Below, piece after piece: positions 37,852 through 56,631 of a DNA stretch of 64,000 nucleotides. This DNA comes from Dipteronia dyeriana. Its lineage: Eukaryota; Streptophyta; Magnoliopsida; Sapindales; Sapindaceae. Every line of letters starts with the position of its first letter. The stretch's first letter is position 1. The stretch is taken from positions 14,699,096 through 14,763,095 of the forward strand of contig CM065298.1 of the NCBI GenBank assembly GCA_032871835.1, in the 5' to 3' direction. Made by a program: the position numbers and the translations under genes. The notes below the pieces were generated by a model. That model was given only the letters and a program-made list of their open reading frames with translations, made no database searches and had not been told where the DNA came from.

Positions 37852-40694
37852 ATGGCTACCAAAGGATCAAGAATTGACATGCTTGTGAGGTTTTCATGCT
37901 TGCTACTGTTGATGGGGAGTTGTTATTCCCAGAGAGACAAATTGCTGCAAGGCGAAGATCTCAAAGATGGGGATGAGCTGCTTTCAACTTTTGGTAAGTT
38001 TAAGTTGGGATTCTTTACTCCTTCCGTGAATCCTTCCAGTACTAATCCCTCTTCTTCAGAACGTTACATAGGAGTATGGTACTATATGCCTGACGATGGA
38101 ACGTCATATCCATCCAGTTACTACGATGCACCATTCAGAAAAGTAGTATGGGTTGCCAACAGGAACTCACCCATCATTGACAAATCCGGAAGTCTTAGAT
38201 TAGATAGCACTGATGGCAATTTGAAAATTTTTCACAGCGGAGGAAATCCTATTGCCATAACTTCGTTTGAAGGGGCCAGAAATACAAGCGCTACTCTAGA
38301 GCAGTCTGGGAATTTAGTCCTGTACGAATTACATTCAAACGGATCTATAAAGGAGATGTTGTGGCAAAGCTTCGATTATCCGACTCATACACTTCTGCCT
38401 GGGATGAAACTCGGAATCAATTTGCAAACAGGGCATCAATGGTTTCTCCGATCATGGCTCACTGGTGAATCTCCTGCTGAAGGAACTTATACCTTTGGCA
38501 TGGACCCAAATTTGACAGACCGGTTATTTATCAAGTGGCGTGGTGAAGTCCATTGGACAAGTGGGCTGTGGGAAAATGGGAAATTCATATCGTGGGGAGT
38601 TGCTGGCTATAAGTTCAGCTACACTTCAAACGAACTGGAAAAGTACTTCATTTATTCTGTAAGAGATGATTTTACATCATTTCCAAGTTTACAAATTGAT
38701 CAGCAAGGTCATCTATACGATGACAGTGGAACTTACTTGGCATGCACTGACAAGGGTGGATATTGTGGTCTATATAACAACCGTGCAGTGTGCAACAGAG
38801 GTAGTTCTTATTTTGAAGCCAAATCTGATTTGATGTCTTCTGTAGACGGAACCAAGTTCAGGGAAAGTGATAACATGACGTTAGATGATTGCCGATTCAA
38901 ATGTTACCAGAAATGTTCTTGTGTTGCCTTTGCTGCTACTAACAAAGAAAATGATACTGGCTGTGAGATTTGGAGTAGGGAGGCAAAATTTATCAAGTCG
39001 TACACAGACGATCGGGATATATATTTGGAAGTTGAATCCAAAGGTAAATCTCTGCTTCAATATTGAAGATGAATTGATGAATCCAAAATTGCTGCTCCAA
39101 CCTCTTTTTTTTTCATATTATTTTTTGTGGGTGTAGAAACAAAGCAGTGGTCCTGGTGGATATGTTTAATAATTGCAATAGTTGCAGCTCTACTGGTGAT
39201 CTTGTTATGTTCATTGAGCTATGTGGCAAGGAGAAAATACAAAGGAAAAGGTACGCAATCTGTCAAAACCAATGTATCATCAATGTTTTTCTGTACAATG
39301 CAGCATGAAACAGTTTTCTATGTTTACCTTGTGTTCTTTTGCCCAAAATTTATTGCAGAGGAGAAGTGGTGGCTATCACTGTCCATTGCAGCAGGAGTTG
39401 TTTTATTGGTACCTCTGTTATGCTACTTATGTTATATAGCTTGGAGGAAACTCAAAGCAGAAGGTAGTCACTTAAACCAAATATTATCTTGATAAAAAAA
39501 TCAATGATGGACAGTGGATGGCCAAATATAATTTCATGTAATTATACTTGCTTATTTGTATCTCACTTAGTGCAAAGGATAATGAACTGAAGGAAGTTAT
39601 TATTTGAGCTTGGAGACAATGTGTCATCTTCCACAATTAACAATGGAGGACAAAGAACAGTAAACCATCAAGCTACACACAATGAGTTGAAGATATTCAA
39701 TTTTCAAACCATTGTTGCTGCCACAGACAATTTCTCAACTGCAAATAAGCTTGGGGAAGGCGGTTTCGGTCCAGTTTATAAGGTAAAATTGAGTGAGTAT
39801 TATTAGTATTATAAGGTGTTATTTAGAAAATTGCTGAATAGCCTTGGTTTCAGGGAAAGTTACAGGAGGATCAGGAAATAGATATAAAGAAACTCTTAAG
39901 GAGATCGGGACAAGGAATAGTCGAATTCAAGAACGAAGCTAAACTCATTGCGAAACTCCAACATACTAATCTCATAAAGCTTACAGGATGTTCTCTTCAT
40001 GGAGAAGAAAGGATTTTAGTCTATGAGTACATGCACAACAAAAGTTAGGATTTCTTTATTTTCGGTAAGCATCTTCACATGTGACAATTTTATGACTGCA
40101 AGTATATCTCAAATAAACAGTTATTTATTCTTACATTTATTTATTTTTAACACTTCGATCTAGATTCTGATCGAAAGAAGTCGTTAGATTGGAAGAAACG
40201 TCTCAATATAATTGAAGGCATTGCTCAATGACTAATTTATCAACACAAATACTCAAGATTGAGAGTAATTCATAAAGACTTAAAAGCTAGTAATATTTTA
40301 CATGATGATCAAATGAATCCAAAAATATCCGATTTTGGTATGGCTAGAATTTTTGGGGTGAATGAATCAGAAGTTAATACAAATAGAGTTGTGGGGACAT
40401 AGTAAGTATTTATAACTTATGATTATAACAATAAAAAACTATTGTCTTTATGAATATGCATGCATATATAGATGTTTACCTGTGGATCTCTTGTTTGTGC
40501 AAGACCAAGCAGCAGATAGACCAACAATATCTGATGTTGTTTCCACGCATACGAATGAAACTATGCTTCTACCTGCACCCTAACAACCGGCGTTTTTCAT
40601 CGATGTTCATTCTTAAGAGCAAGAATTTTCCGAAATTAAGATAGACAATTGTTCTACAAATGATGTAACGATTTCTGTGTCGGAAGCAAGATAA
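37852..40694 (+). pseudogene. Receptor gene C: type I S-receptor-like kinase with intact ectodomain and dead kinase
   Basis: Exon 1 (37852-39043) is 1192 bp, the same length as in E, and fully open. It has a signal peptide, a B-lectin/S-locus ectodomain with many N-glycosylation-type sites, and a PAN domain (CRFKCYQKCSCVAFAATN). Membrane exons at 39137-39250 and 39359-39463 are open and in phase. Exon 4 (39571-39782) meets TGA at about 39586, where E has CGA. The kinase has further stops (TAG near 40045, TGA near 40229) and HKDLK in place of HRDLK. Exon 7 and the first part of exon 8 are deleted (junction near 40480). A transcript spliced like E would encode about 476 residues: an ectodomain and membrane segments with a very short tail. 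An in-frame ATG 51 bp upstream (37801) could extend the start. Confidence 0.88.
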
Positions 40695-41887
40695 ATATAC
40701 TTTAATGTTAATAATCGATAGCTGATGAGGACTACATCTTCTACATTATTTTACTGTTGTGTATCATTTAAGTTTTCAAATTAGAGGAAGTCTATAACTC
40801 TGTTTTGTCTGGCAAAATGTGACATATTATTTAATATGCTATAAATTGTCAGTCCTAGTGGCATATTCCGACAGTTCCAATGCATAAATTCTGAACAGTC
40901 CTAAACTTCTATGTGGCTATTTAATGAATACTGGCAATGCTTGCAAGCTTTGATGTTGATGTGCTGCTATACATTATCATGTGACACACACCGATAGATC
41001 CAAGATAGAAATTCTGAACAATCCTGTAGTGCCTTGCTAATCAGGAGTAGTGATTGATAAAAAATGCTTATAACAAATACTTGTGCTGAACACGACTAAC
41101 AAATTAGGTTGAATTTGTAAGAAAACAAAACAATTGCAGACAATTCATATGGAGCAAAATGCATCTTATAAACTCAGGTATGTTGGTTCTTGGCATGACG
41201 GGAATAATAACCTGGCAGCGTCTGTTGTTCAGAAGTCTATGGTCAAATGACTCAAATCAGCACCATACTATAAATTTCAGTTATGGAAAAATAAAAATTA
41301 AAAAGGTTGTAAGCTTAAGGGACCATTTCTCTTTTGCTTTAACTTTATTCTTCAACATTTCATGGAATCTTCTTAACTATTTCGAAAAACAGACACAACA
41401 GCAGAAGGCCAAAATCTAAATGGACAGGGTCTGGTTTAAGCATTTCGGAACTCATAACAGTGAATACATCAGACTAGTATAGGCATCAGTTTTATGCAAA
41501 CCTCATTCATTCTTACCAAATTATTCAGATGAACAGACACAAATAGGATATATTATCAATTTTTCATCACAAAATACCAAAATTCTTCATGTTAAATACC
41601 GTGGAAATGCTATAATGAATTCTTTGGTTAAGGTCAAAGACTCGAATCTATAATGATATATGATAGGATACTGTTAAAGATCAAGGTACAAACTTGGATT
41701 ATGATTGAAACTAAAGTAGAGGAAAGACATGAACTTAATTACCATTTGTGGTCCAAAAGCAGAAATAATTAAAGAAACAATCATGAAAAGAAGTTAAGTG
41801 GACCATTAACACTATTGAAGCCCATCAAGTAGTCAGTGCTCTAGGCTTATTTTCAGTTACACAAGAAAATAATATCACTATATTTGG
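40695..41887. other. Spacer between genes C and D
   Basis: There is no gene. It aligns with the A-B spacer (25282-26493) over most of its length and supports the module duplication. The small ORF at 41159-41419 is not supported. Confidence 0.7.
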
Positions 41888-44600
<2,713 letters not shown>

Positions 44601-44618
44601 ATGTCATAATAATGTAAG

Positions 44619-45265
44619 TAGGGGTGGGCAAAAAACAAATGAACCGAACCGAACCGAACCGAACCAGTGGATCAAACCGGTCCAATTGGTTTTTTACCGG
44701 TTTTGATTGGGTGATCGGTTCGGTTCGGTTCTAATTTTTAAAAAACCGATTGGATTGGTTTCTGTCCGGTTGAGTTCTAAAAACCGGATAACTGAACCGG
44801 TACCCGACTATAAATTTAAAAAAAAAACTAATTCTAACTTCCACTCTTCACTCTTCACTCTTCAATTATTAGGTATATTTTATTGGATTTTGAAATGTAA
44901 TTTAACTTTGTTTGGTATTGACTATTGTATTAGCTATCAACAAAAAATTTGGCTGACATTATTTTAAAATGTGTTTACTGTTTTGTATGTGATTTTGTAG
45001 TTTTTTAATATGTTTTTATTGTGATGTAAACAAATTTGGTCCAATAGGTTCAAAAAAATGAACTAAATATGTAATAAATGAAATTTAGAATTTTAGCCCA
45101 TTAGGCCCAAAACCAAAAAAACGAACCGGTCCAATTCAGTTAGTTTTTTATAGGTTGGCAAATGTCAATTTGATTGGATCGAATCATTTTTTTAAAAACC
45201 GGATTTTATCCGTTTTTTATCAATTCTATGAAAAAACGAACCGGTCCGATCAACGCCCACTCCTT
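44619..45265. mobile_element. Short non-autonomous hAT element (TAGGGGTGGGC termini) with known empty site
   Basis: It starts taggggtgggc (44619-44629) and ends gcccactcctt (45255-45265), 9 of 11 inverted. It is flanked by aatgtaag on both sides (44611-44618 and 45266-45273), a perfect 8-bp target duplication. The paralogous site after gene B (29774-29781) has a single aatgtaag with the same flanks and no element. Subterminal GAACCG repeats fill both ends. It is 647 bp and non-coding. Confidence 0.93.
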
Positions 45266-46576
45266 AATGTAAGTAATGTTGGTTGATGAGGATTCTGATT
45301 AAAATATAATGAATCATGTTATATGGCATTGGCAGATAGTGAATGTTAAATGAGCTGACAAACGAAATTTTAGTTTGCTAAGTTAGTTGAAATCTTTAAT
45401 TGAATCCTGAAATTTCGATGTTGGCTTTGATGTGTTGTAAATGAACAATAATTTAGGCATAATTTTAACATATTCAAGCCAGAATCGTACGGGGTGGAGA
45501 GGGAGGGAATACAGAGAAGGAGCAGTGAACAAACCTTGTTTGACGCATTTCATCGAACATCTACACTGCATTCTCAATTTCTCATGATCACGAAAATCAA
45601 AGCCATAACACTTCCCTGCAAAGTGCAAACTTGTGAATCTGAGAAGAGAAATAGTAGTTTTTGCAGGGGAAAATTGCTGTAAACGTCTTAAAAGTTAAAA
45701 TCAGCAAATTGCCATGAGCCAACTTTATTCTAATGACAATGACCTTCCTTCAATAGTCAAAAGTCAAACGTAATAGAAGTAATTGCATTTTTAAAAAAAA
45801 AAAAATTAAATGTCATTAGATTATATTGAATAGGGTTCTGGGAATTTTGATTGGTTTGGGATGAAGTCTGATATCAAACCAAACCAATATGGAATCAATT
45901 TGGTTATGTTTTAATCCAACTCAAACTAATGTGATCTTTCGAACCGATTCTAAACAAACCATAAAAGATCAAGTTGATTTGGATAAGTTAATCGATTTAG
46001 ATTTAAACTCAATTTTTTAATTTAAACAAATAAATCATAACATAAAATATTAATTTTTTATATAGAAAATAGAAAAGTTAAACGAGTAATTACTATATGT
46101 ATATATACCCTGAATAAAGACATGTTTGACTGTATTTATATTTATGAAACCTTAATATATTAATTAATCACATCAATAGATCAAAAGAATTGTATCAAAA
46201 CAAAACAAAAGAATTGTATCAAAACATATAAATAAATTATAAAAGTTTAAAATAATCGTAAAAATTATAAAACCCGAACTTATAAGAAAATGTAGATGAA
46301 TTTTATATTTTAGTTTTACTTTAAAAAATATGTAGTTTGGTATGGATTGATGAATTATTTCACTCAACCCCAAACCGAACGACCTTTAATCGATTTGTTT
46401 TTTTGAACAAACCGATCCGTCCCATTTTTTACATTTATAATCAAACCAAATAAATAAATTATAATGGGTTTGGATTGGTCAGTTTCGTTCGGTTTTATGG
46501 TTTTTTACACGGAAAAGATCACAATCCCCATTACATTATCTTTTGTCTTTTGATGTATATGACAATTACGATTTAC

Positions 46577-47465
46577 CAGTGTTCTCGTAATCGGGCTAGG
46601 CGCCGGATTACAAGGCCGACTAGGGATTAGTCGGCTCCGGCCGCCGCGATTAGGCACTAGTCGGCCATCCTAGGCGGCTGGCTGTCTATTACGCGTCTAG
46701 CACCGATTAATCGGCTGTCTTGCCCGATTTCTAGCACCGATTAGTCGGCTTATGACCAGATCTCGCCACGTGTCCATCGTCTAAACTGCCTCGCAATGTC
46801 TTTATCGCTGGAACTGCTGTTGTCGCCGTCGTCTCGACGTCCGGTCCTCCGAAAGCCATCTAGAAAGAGAAAGTTGTAGATAATAAAAAAGAAATGAAAA
46901 AAATGGAGTGAGAGAGAGAGAATGCGTGTGAAGAGTTGGAGTCTCGGAGAGAAATAAGAAATGAAATCTGATAAAAAGTAAAATGAAGAGAATGAGGTAG
47001 AGATGGAGACCGAGAGAAATGAAGAAGAAATGAAGAAACGAAGAGTTATGGAGAGAGAGAGATGGGTGTCTGTTGAAATGAGAGGGAGATGGAGTGGTTG
47101 CAAGTTATTTGAAAGAAGAAAATAAAGTGATGATGATGTATATGGGCGAATTAACGGAAGACAAGCGATGATGTTATCAAAATTTATTTATTTTTTAAAG
47201 TGATATAGTCTGATAGTGGGGAATAGTGAAAGATGAGTGATTGGTTGGTTTATTTATTTTTTAAAGTGATATAGTCCGATAGTGGGGAATAGTGAAAGAT
47301 GAGTGATTGGCTGATTGTATGTTAGTTGGTTTCACTGTCAACGGTTTTTTTATAATAAATTATAAAATAAAATAAAATAAAATATCATTAAACATCGATA
47401 GGCACTAGGCACCAATCGACCGACTAGCGCCTAGCGCCTAGCGCCTAGCGTGTTCTATAACACTG
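46577..47465. mobile_element. hAT-like non-autonomous element with CTAGGCGCC subterminal motifs
   Basis: It begins cagtgttctcg and ends tataacactg, 7-bp inverted termini (cagtgtt/aacactg). The flanks cgatttac (46569-46576) and ccatttac (47466-47473) form an 8-bp target duplication with one mismatch. Both ends carry GC-rich aggcgcc/tagcgcctagcg motifs. The interior has a tandem repeat of about 66 bp (about 47183-47310). The element is absent from the paralogous region upstream of gene C (about 35640). Confidence 0.75.
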
Positions 47466-47735
47466 CCATTTACGAATCACATGTCATACATTATTCATTG
47501 AATTTATTGGATCCAAATTTCGAAAACCAAATCAATTTATTCGGTTGACAAAATTTTTACCAAGAAATCTGGCCACATCAATTCAAATAAAATCTACGAA
47601 TATTTAACAGTGTATTTAAATCTAGATATTTATTCAATGTAGAAATCCACGTAATATAGACTTATATTCAATTTTTTGGGATAAGATTTCTGAAATCAAA
47701 TTGTTTATTAAAATGATTTTTAATATATAAAATTA

Positions 47736-47905
47736 GAGTAACGCTATTTTATTTAAATTTGGTATCCAAATCTGATGTCAAATGACGTGACATAAATATG
47801 ATTCATTCAATTAAATCAAATAAATATAATACAATCTAAATGAATAGATCATACTAATGTCACATCATTTGACATCATATTTGGATAAATTGGTATTACT
47901 CGTAC
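47736..47905. mobile_element. MITE, about 170 bp, with empty paralogous site
   Basis: The ends gagtaacgct and ggtattactc are inverse-related, and the arms contain aaatctgatgtcaaatga facing tgacatcatatttgg. The flanks aatta (47731-47735 and 47906-47910) repeat, while the matching place before gene C (about 35899-35905) reads aaaattaatgg without the element. It is related to 34819-34990. Confidence 0.78.
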
Positions 47906-48859
47906 AATTAATGGATCATGATCCTCTCCTTAGTCTTTAATTTTCCTTGGGTTTTGTCAAGTATAATTAAAATATCTAATTGTATGAGAGAAAAAAATGA
48001 TCAAATCTCGACCATATATTTTAAATTTTGCTTAAGGATCAACAGACTATGAAAAGTTAAAAGAAAAACAAGACGAATGCGTATTAGAGATGCTCTAACC
48101 TAATTTTATGAGACAAAAGGCATTACAATGAATGTGTGATTAAGATATGATTGGTTTTCATAACTGTTTTATCAACAATCAATCATATACTTTAAAAATG
48201 TCTTAATCACATGCTTTAAAAAGGTTAGGAAAAATATCATATTAGTAAAAAATCCAAGATGATGTTGGTCCGGTGATAATCCTCTCACACATGAACTACA
48301 AAATTACGGGATCAAGTCCTCATCCATCCAAAAACCCGAATTTATGTAATACTTAAAATAAAAACAAAGAAAATGTGTTTGATAAACTCTATTATATCGT
48401 ATAAAAAAAACTAAAATGGAAATTATAGGTATATATGTAATGTATTTCTTATTTTCCATTTTTAAACTCTTTTTAAAAAAAAAACATTATTTTTCCAGAT
48501 TTATTTTTAAATTAGTAAAAAAAAATTAAAACTAAATAAAAATATTATATTAATTATCTATTTATAACAAATTTTTTGGTGAAAAAATAACGAAGGAAGC
48601 TGGACATCACCGGAGGAGGCTCGGCTTCCTCCAGCATATGGAGAATAGTTTTCTCGCCTAGCAAACCTAAGTAATGTCAATAGTTTGATTTCCAATAATT
48701 TAAATCATCGTTTATTTCGTTACATAAACTAGGGGAAAGAACAAAATCATAAAAATTAAAAAAGAAAAAGGAAAAAAATTCTATGTTTTCTTAGTTTATA
48801 AAGTCGATGTTTCTATAAGCTCAACTTACATTAATATTATACTCTTTTCAACATGTACA

Positions 48860-49396
48860 CAACTGTGTTAATGGCGACGAAATTAGGAAGATATCTCATT
48901 TATTTGAGCTTTCTATGGCTCATACTCTTAAATTAAATTCAGGTTGGGATTCTTTGACCCCGGCTGCTCTACCCAAAACGTTACATAGGAATACGATACC
49001 ATAGAACACCTGATGCAGGAACGCCGTGGTATCCGGTGTTATGGTGCTAGTACATATGGAAATTTGGGGGGAATCCTACTGCTGTAACTTCTGTTTAAGG
49101 TGCTACTACAATTCTAGAGCAGCTTTTTTGGAAACTGGATATTTTGTCCTGCACGAGACGAATCCAGATGGATCGATAGGGCAGACTGCGGATGCTATGG
49201 GCTTATGGCAAAGCTTGGACTATCCAACAGATATGATTCTTCCAGGAAGGCAGGAATGAAATTGGGAATCAACCTGAAAAATGGGCATCAATGGTTTCTT
49301 CAATCATGGATTACCTGGGACTCTCCTACTCCAGGGTTGGCGTTGAAAGTGGAAATCAAATGGTATGTGAGCGGTTTCAACCTGCAGGAAAGTTGA
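48860..49396 (+). pseudogene. Relic of a third lectin receptor gene (copy before gene E)
   Basis: The sequence from about 48860 reads as a start and signal-peptide-like segment (MATKLGRYLIYLSFLWLILL), then lectin pieces broken by stops and frameshifts: RLGFFDPG, GYFVLHETNPDGSIG, LWQSLDYPTDMILPG, MKLGINLKNGHQWFLQSW. It ends at about 49396 with no PAN, membrane or kinase part. It is the longer counterpart of 37207-37396 and shows that an ancestral unit before C/E held a third gene of the same family. Confidence 0.75.
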
Positions 49397-49749
49397 AGGT
49401 AGTATTTATCTTTTCCCGGTCAGAAATGGTTACATGCCTAGAGATGGATATTCAAATATAAAGAGAGTGATAGCACGCTTGCACGCCTTTCCTCTTCTCT
49501 GATTGTGAGCTTGATCAGTGATGCATATTGCTAGTCCAGTGTAAGGTTGTGAACCTTTACACACCTGATCGATCAAGCTCACCCACCATTCTTCTTGCTT
49601 CCTTGTCTTTTGTAGGCAACAATTGTACTGTATTTGATATCTATTCTCTTAACAACTACACTATTCTTTTTGAATTAGGATCCAATAATGATCAAATTAA
49701 AAAGAATTATCAGCATTAACTTTCAAGACCTGAGACTGTTTCAGTCAAT

Positions 49750-49869
49750 GGTCTATGTTGTCGGCTGATTGTGGATAAAAATGAAAAATCGTAAATATTT
49801 GTACTTATTTTAAAGATTTCCATGAACATCGATATTCTTGCAGCAATCCTGGCAGGTAACAAAACCATA
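49750..49869 (+). promoter_or_regulatory. Conserved upstream block shared by type-I receptor genes
   Basis: tcggctgattgtgg, aaaatgaaaaatcgtaa and a catgaacatcga segment recur just upstream of genes A (about 16365-16425), C (about 37740-37815) and E. They may be 5'-leader or promoter sequence kept by recent duplication rather than by selection. I see no clear TATA box. Confidence 0.4.
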
Positions 49870-53164
<3,295 letters not shown>

Positions 53165-53834
53165 ATATACTTTAATGTTAGTAATTGATAGTTGTTGAGG
53201 ACTACATCTTCTACTTTTGTATCTTGTAATTTTTCAAATTTGAGGAAGTCAATTACTCTGTTTTGTTTGACAAAATGTGGAATATATTTATTTGATATGC
53301 TATAAATTATCAGTTCTTGTGGCATATTCCGACAGATTCAAGGCAGAAATCCTAACAATCCTAAACTTCTATGATGTTTGAAGTGCTGCTAAAAATTATC
53401 AGTTCAAGTGGCACACCTTGATAGATCCAAGGTAGAAATTCTGAACAATCTTGTAATCAAGAATGGTGATTGATAAAATAAAATGCTCATAACAAATACT
53501 AGTGCTCAACACATGACTAGCAAATTAGGTTGAATTTGTAAGAAGAGAAAAATTTCCAGACATTTCATATATAGCAAATGCATCTTATAAACTCGGACTA
53601 TGTTGGTTCTTGGCACAATGGGAATCACAACCTGACATACATGGCTACATTTCGTACACAACAAAGGAGTATTGAGTTATATCAACTAGTCCAAAATTCT
53701 TTCAATTAGTGAAATAGTCCAAAAAGCAGAAATGATTAAAGAAACTTTCATGAAAAGAAGTTAAGTGGACCAGTGGACCAATAACACTATTGAAGTCCCT
53801 CAAGTATAGTCAATTCTCTAAACTACATCAGTAT
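53165..53834. other. Spacer between genes E and F
   Basis: There is no gene. It aligns with the A-B and C-D spacers, with internal losses, up to the insertion at 53835. The homology resumes after that insertion at 56632. Confidence 0.7.
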
Positions 53835-56631
53835 TGTAACACCCCCAAATCCGGGATCCAACGGACTGGGATGCTACTTGATCCGAACCTTACAAAAACC
53901 TTAATTTACAATAGTCACAACTTATATCGTCAATAATGTATCCACAAATTACAACATGTATATCTGATTTCATTCATTTCACTAAAATCTCTATAGTCTA
54001 ACTTAATTACAATATTAACTAATGCCGGACACTTACAATACATACACACAAATAATCTAATTTTTCCGGCGATACATATCTCCAATATGCTAATGTAATC
54101 TCCATCACTTCTATGACCAAAAACTCAATCTGCAAAACGGTGGTGACGAGGGGTGAGCCGTCAACTCGGTAAGTAAATTCATGCATAACACGTAAAAATA
54201 ATATGGCCTTTGTTAAACCTTTACCTTCAAAATCTTGATAATAAACATTCCCGGGATTTAAATAATAAAACGCATTATAAAACATGAATTAACATTTTAA
54301 TACAATGCACATACTTAATGTCATTAAAACAGTTGAAGTAATATTTCAAAACATCTTCAATGATATTCTTAAATCATAAATCATTTCATTAAAGAGGAAA
54401 TACAATATTAAACCAAAAGATCATCTATTAATTCTAAGTTAAAACACTATAATTTTACGGGAGTAAACGGTATAGATCATTCACTTTATAAAACGGTAAA
54501 TAAATTATTTTACAGTATAAATGGTATGCATTAATCAGTTTTAGAAAGCGGTAAGCTCATGTCTCGTAGTGTCACAAGTACCCGTGTGGCACTGTAATAA
54601 CAGTATGTCACAATTACCCATGTGATACGGCAATAACAGTATGTCACAATTACCCGAGTGACGCGGCAACAGTATGTGTGCACACAATAACCCAGCTGAG
54701 CCAATAACAATAACTGTAACTACAGAACAATGAGCCAAAACGGTTTTACAAATTCATATACATTTGAAATCAATAGCATGTCAGTACTCGGTATAGATAA
54801 CAATAGAATTCTCAGTAGAACCATTTCAGTATAAATAACAATAGTCAAATTGTATTCCAAATATGTAAGTAAGGAATTTAGTTTAAAGTCATTAATACCA
54901 AATACTTATAAAAGCAACCTTACTTAAAAATCGGTGAAATTCTTAACAAAATACGATAGAGTATAAAACGGTAGTGATATTAGAAACAATAGTTCGATAA
55001 TTTGAAACAAAAATATGCCATATAAACACTGAAACATGAAAGAGCTTGTTACATATTATAAACATTTTGGAAAAAACATAATACATTATGGATGAGTTTA
55101 CTTACCTCGAATACGAACGAATCGGCTCTAACTCTAAAAGCTCAAGCAATACTCAAACCTATCAATTTAGAAATTGATTTACTGTCATAACCTTATCGCC
55201 ACAGTAAGGTATATCAACATAAGCTTCACATATATAAAACTAAACTTAGAAATCTAGTTTCCAGCTAATACAACTTACCATCCTTTGATCTCCGATTTTT
55301 AATAATTTCTCTGCAGCTCCAAATATTACGAAATTTAACATGGATTGTCTATACATTATGAAAATACTTCAGTAAAATTTTCAATTCAATCTAGGATCGA
55401 TAGTATGTCCAAACAATTAATTATATCCTTACTTATCCCAAATCTGTCCAATAGAGACCTTAGTCAACCACAGTCCACTCCGAAATTTATATAAATATTT
55501 ATACTCATGTATAAATTATAAAACTTTACAGATGTAATCTAGATATATAGGGTAATCTACAGTAAAATTTTCAGATCAATACGGAGTGATTAGATCATAC
55601 AACAATACCAATATTTCATGGTTCCCGAAACTATCCAGCAGAAAAGGAAATCCGACCTCTGTCTACTATAGGAATTATAAAACTATTTATACACATCTAA
55701 AGATCACGAAATTTGGCAGAGTGATAATATAATCATATTCCTACATCTTTGTAAATTTTCATAATTTTCCCACTTTAATAACTAACCCAAAACAGATTTA
55801 CGAAATGTGGCTGTTCTAGTAAAACAGAGGATTTCAGCAACCTCTATGCCAATTCGAAAATTCTATAAAAAATCATGATCTGGACCATGATCTGGACCAT
55901 GATCTATGGAATCAATATAAATCAATCCTATACATGTCTATTATCATAAATGATTCATAAAAATCAGTCTAGCATATCTAAGAAATCATTGACATGGGAA
56001 GGATAGAACAACTTACTTAGCACCAATATCTTCAAACTATTGTTCGTCTTATGTTTCTGTCCAGCTCTGTTCGGAGCCTTATATCTCTTCATAAGGAACT
56101 CCAATTTACATCTCCACCACCCAAAATCAAGAACTATTGGAGTAGAACATGCTGACAAAATTCGAACTCAATCGGACCACAAATTGACCTCCGAATTGTC
56201 ACCAAAAGAAAACTAGACAGTGACTCAAAAATCCCGATACAACTCTCTCTCTCCATTCGTTTGTTTGTTCCATCTTTTTTTTTTATATATATATTTCTTT
56301 TCCCCCTTTCAACTCATCGAAAGCATAGGACATTATAAACTTATCTTTTGAGTTACCCTAAATTAAGTTTAGGTCAACTAGCAACTTAAACAGGCTTAGG
56401 CCTTAGCATTTAAAATAAGGACAAGCCCAAATACTAATCGATTTGGGTACAGCCCAAATACTAATCGATTTGGGTACAACCCAAATCGTTATTTCTCTTG
56501 TCACAATTATAATCTCATCAACACTGTCATTTTGGACCTCAAACCTTATAGAAACTAAGTTGAGCCCAAATTCATAATAATTAGAACCAACTACTTGAGG
56601 ACGGTTTGACCCATTTTTTTGGGATATTACA
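53835..56631. mobile_element. Solo-LTR-like element, 2.8 kb (TGTAACACCCC...TATTACA)
   Basis: The block starts tgtaacaccccc and ends gggatattaca, TG...CA ends that are also inverse-related. The paralogous spacer before gene B (about 26437-26460) runs through without it (catatcactatattttt). Flanking agtat (53830-53834) and actat (56632-56636) fit a 5-bp target duplication with one mismatch. I find no coding region and no second LTR, so a solo LTR of a large retrotransposon is the best reading. A non-autonomous TIR element is the alternative. Confidence 0.65.
54571..54675. repeat. 36-bp tandem repeat inside the solo-LTR-like element
   Basis: Three units start gtcacaa(g/t)taccc and end aacagtat at 54571-54606, 54607-54642 and 54643-54675; the last is 33 bp. 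Each includes a gtcac...gtg(a/g)(t/c)-type inverted motif. Confidence 0.85.

Larger units (their letters stand above)
45266..48859. other. Spacer between gene D and the lectin relic before gene E
   Basis: I find no gene. The start matches the sequence after gene B. The part from about 45840 matches the region upstream of gene C, apart from insertions described separately. Confidence 0.65.

Noticed and set aside
54019..56158. Minus-strand ORFs in the solo-LTR-like element
   Set aside because: They are short, unrecognised and within a repetitive element; nothing supports coding.
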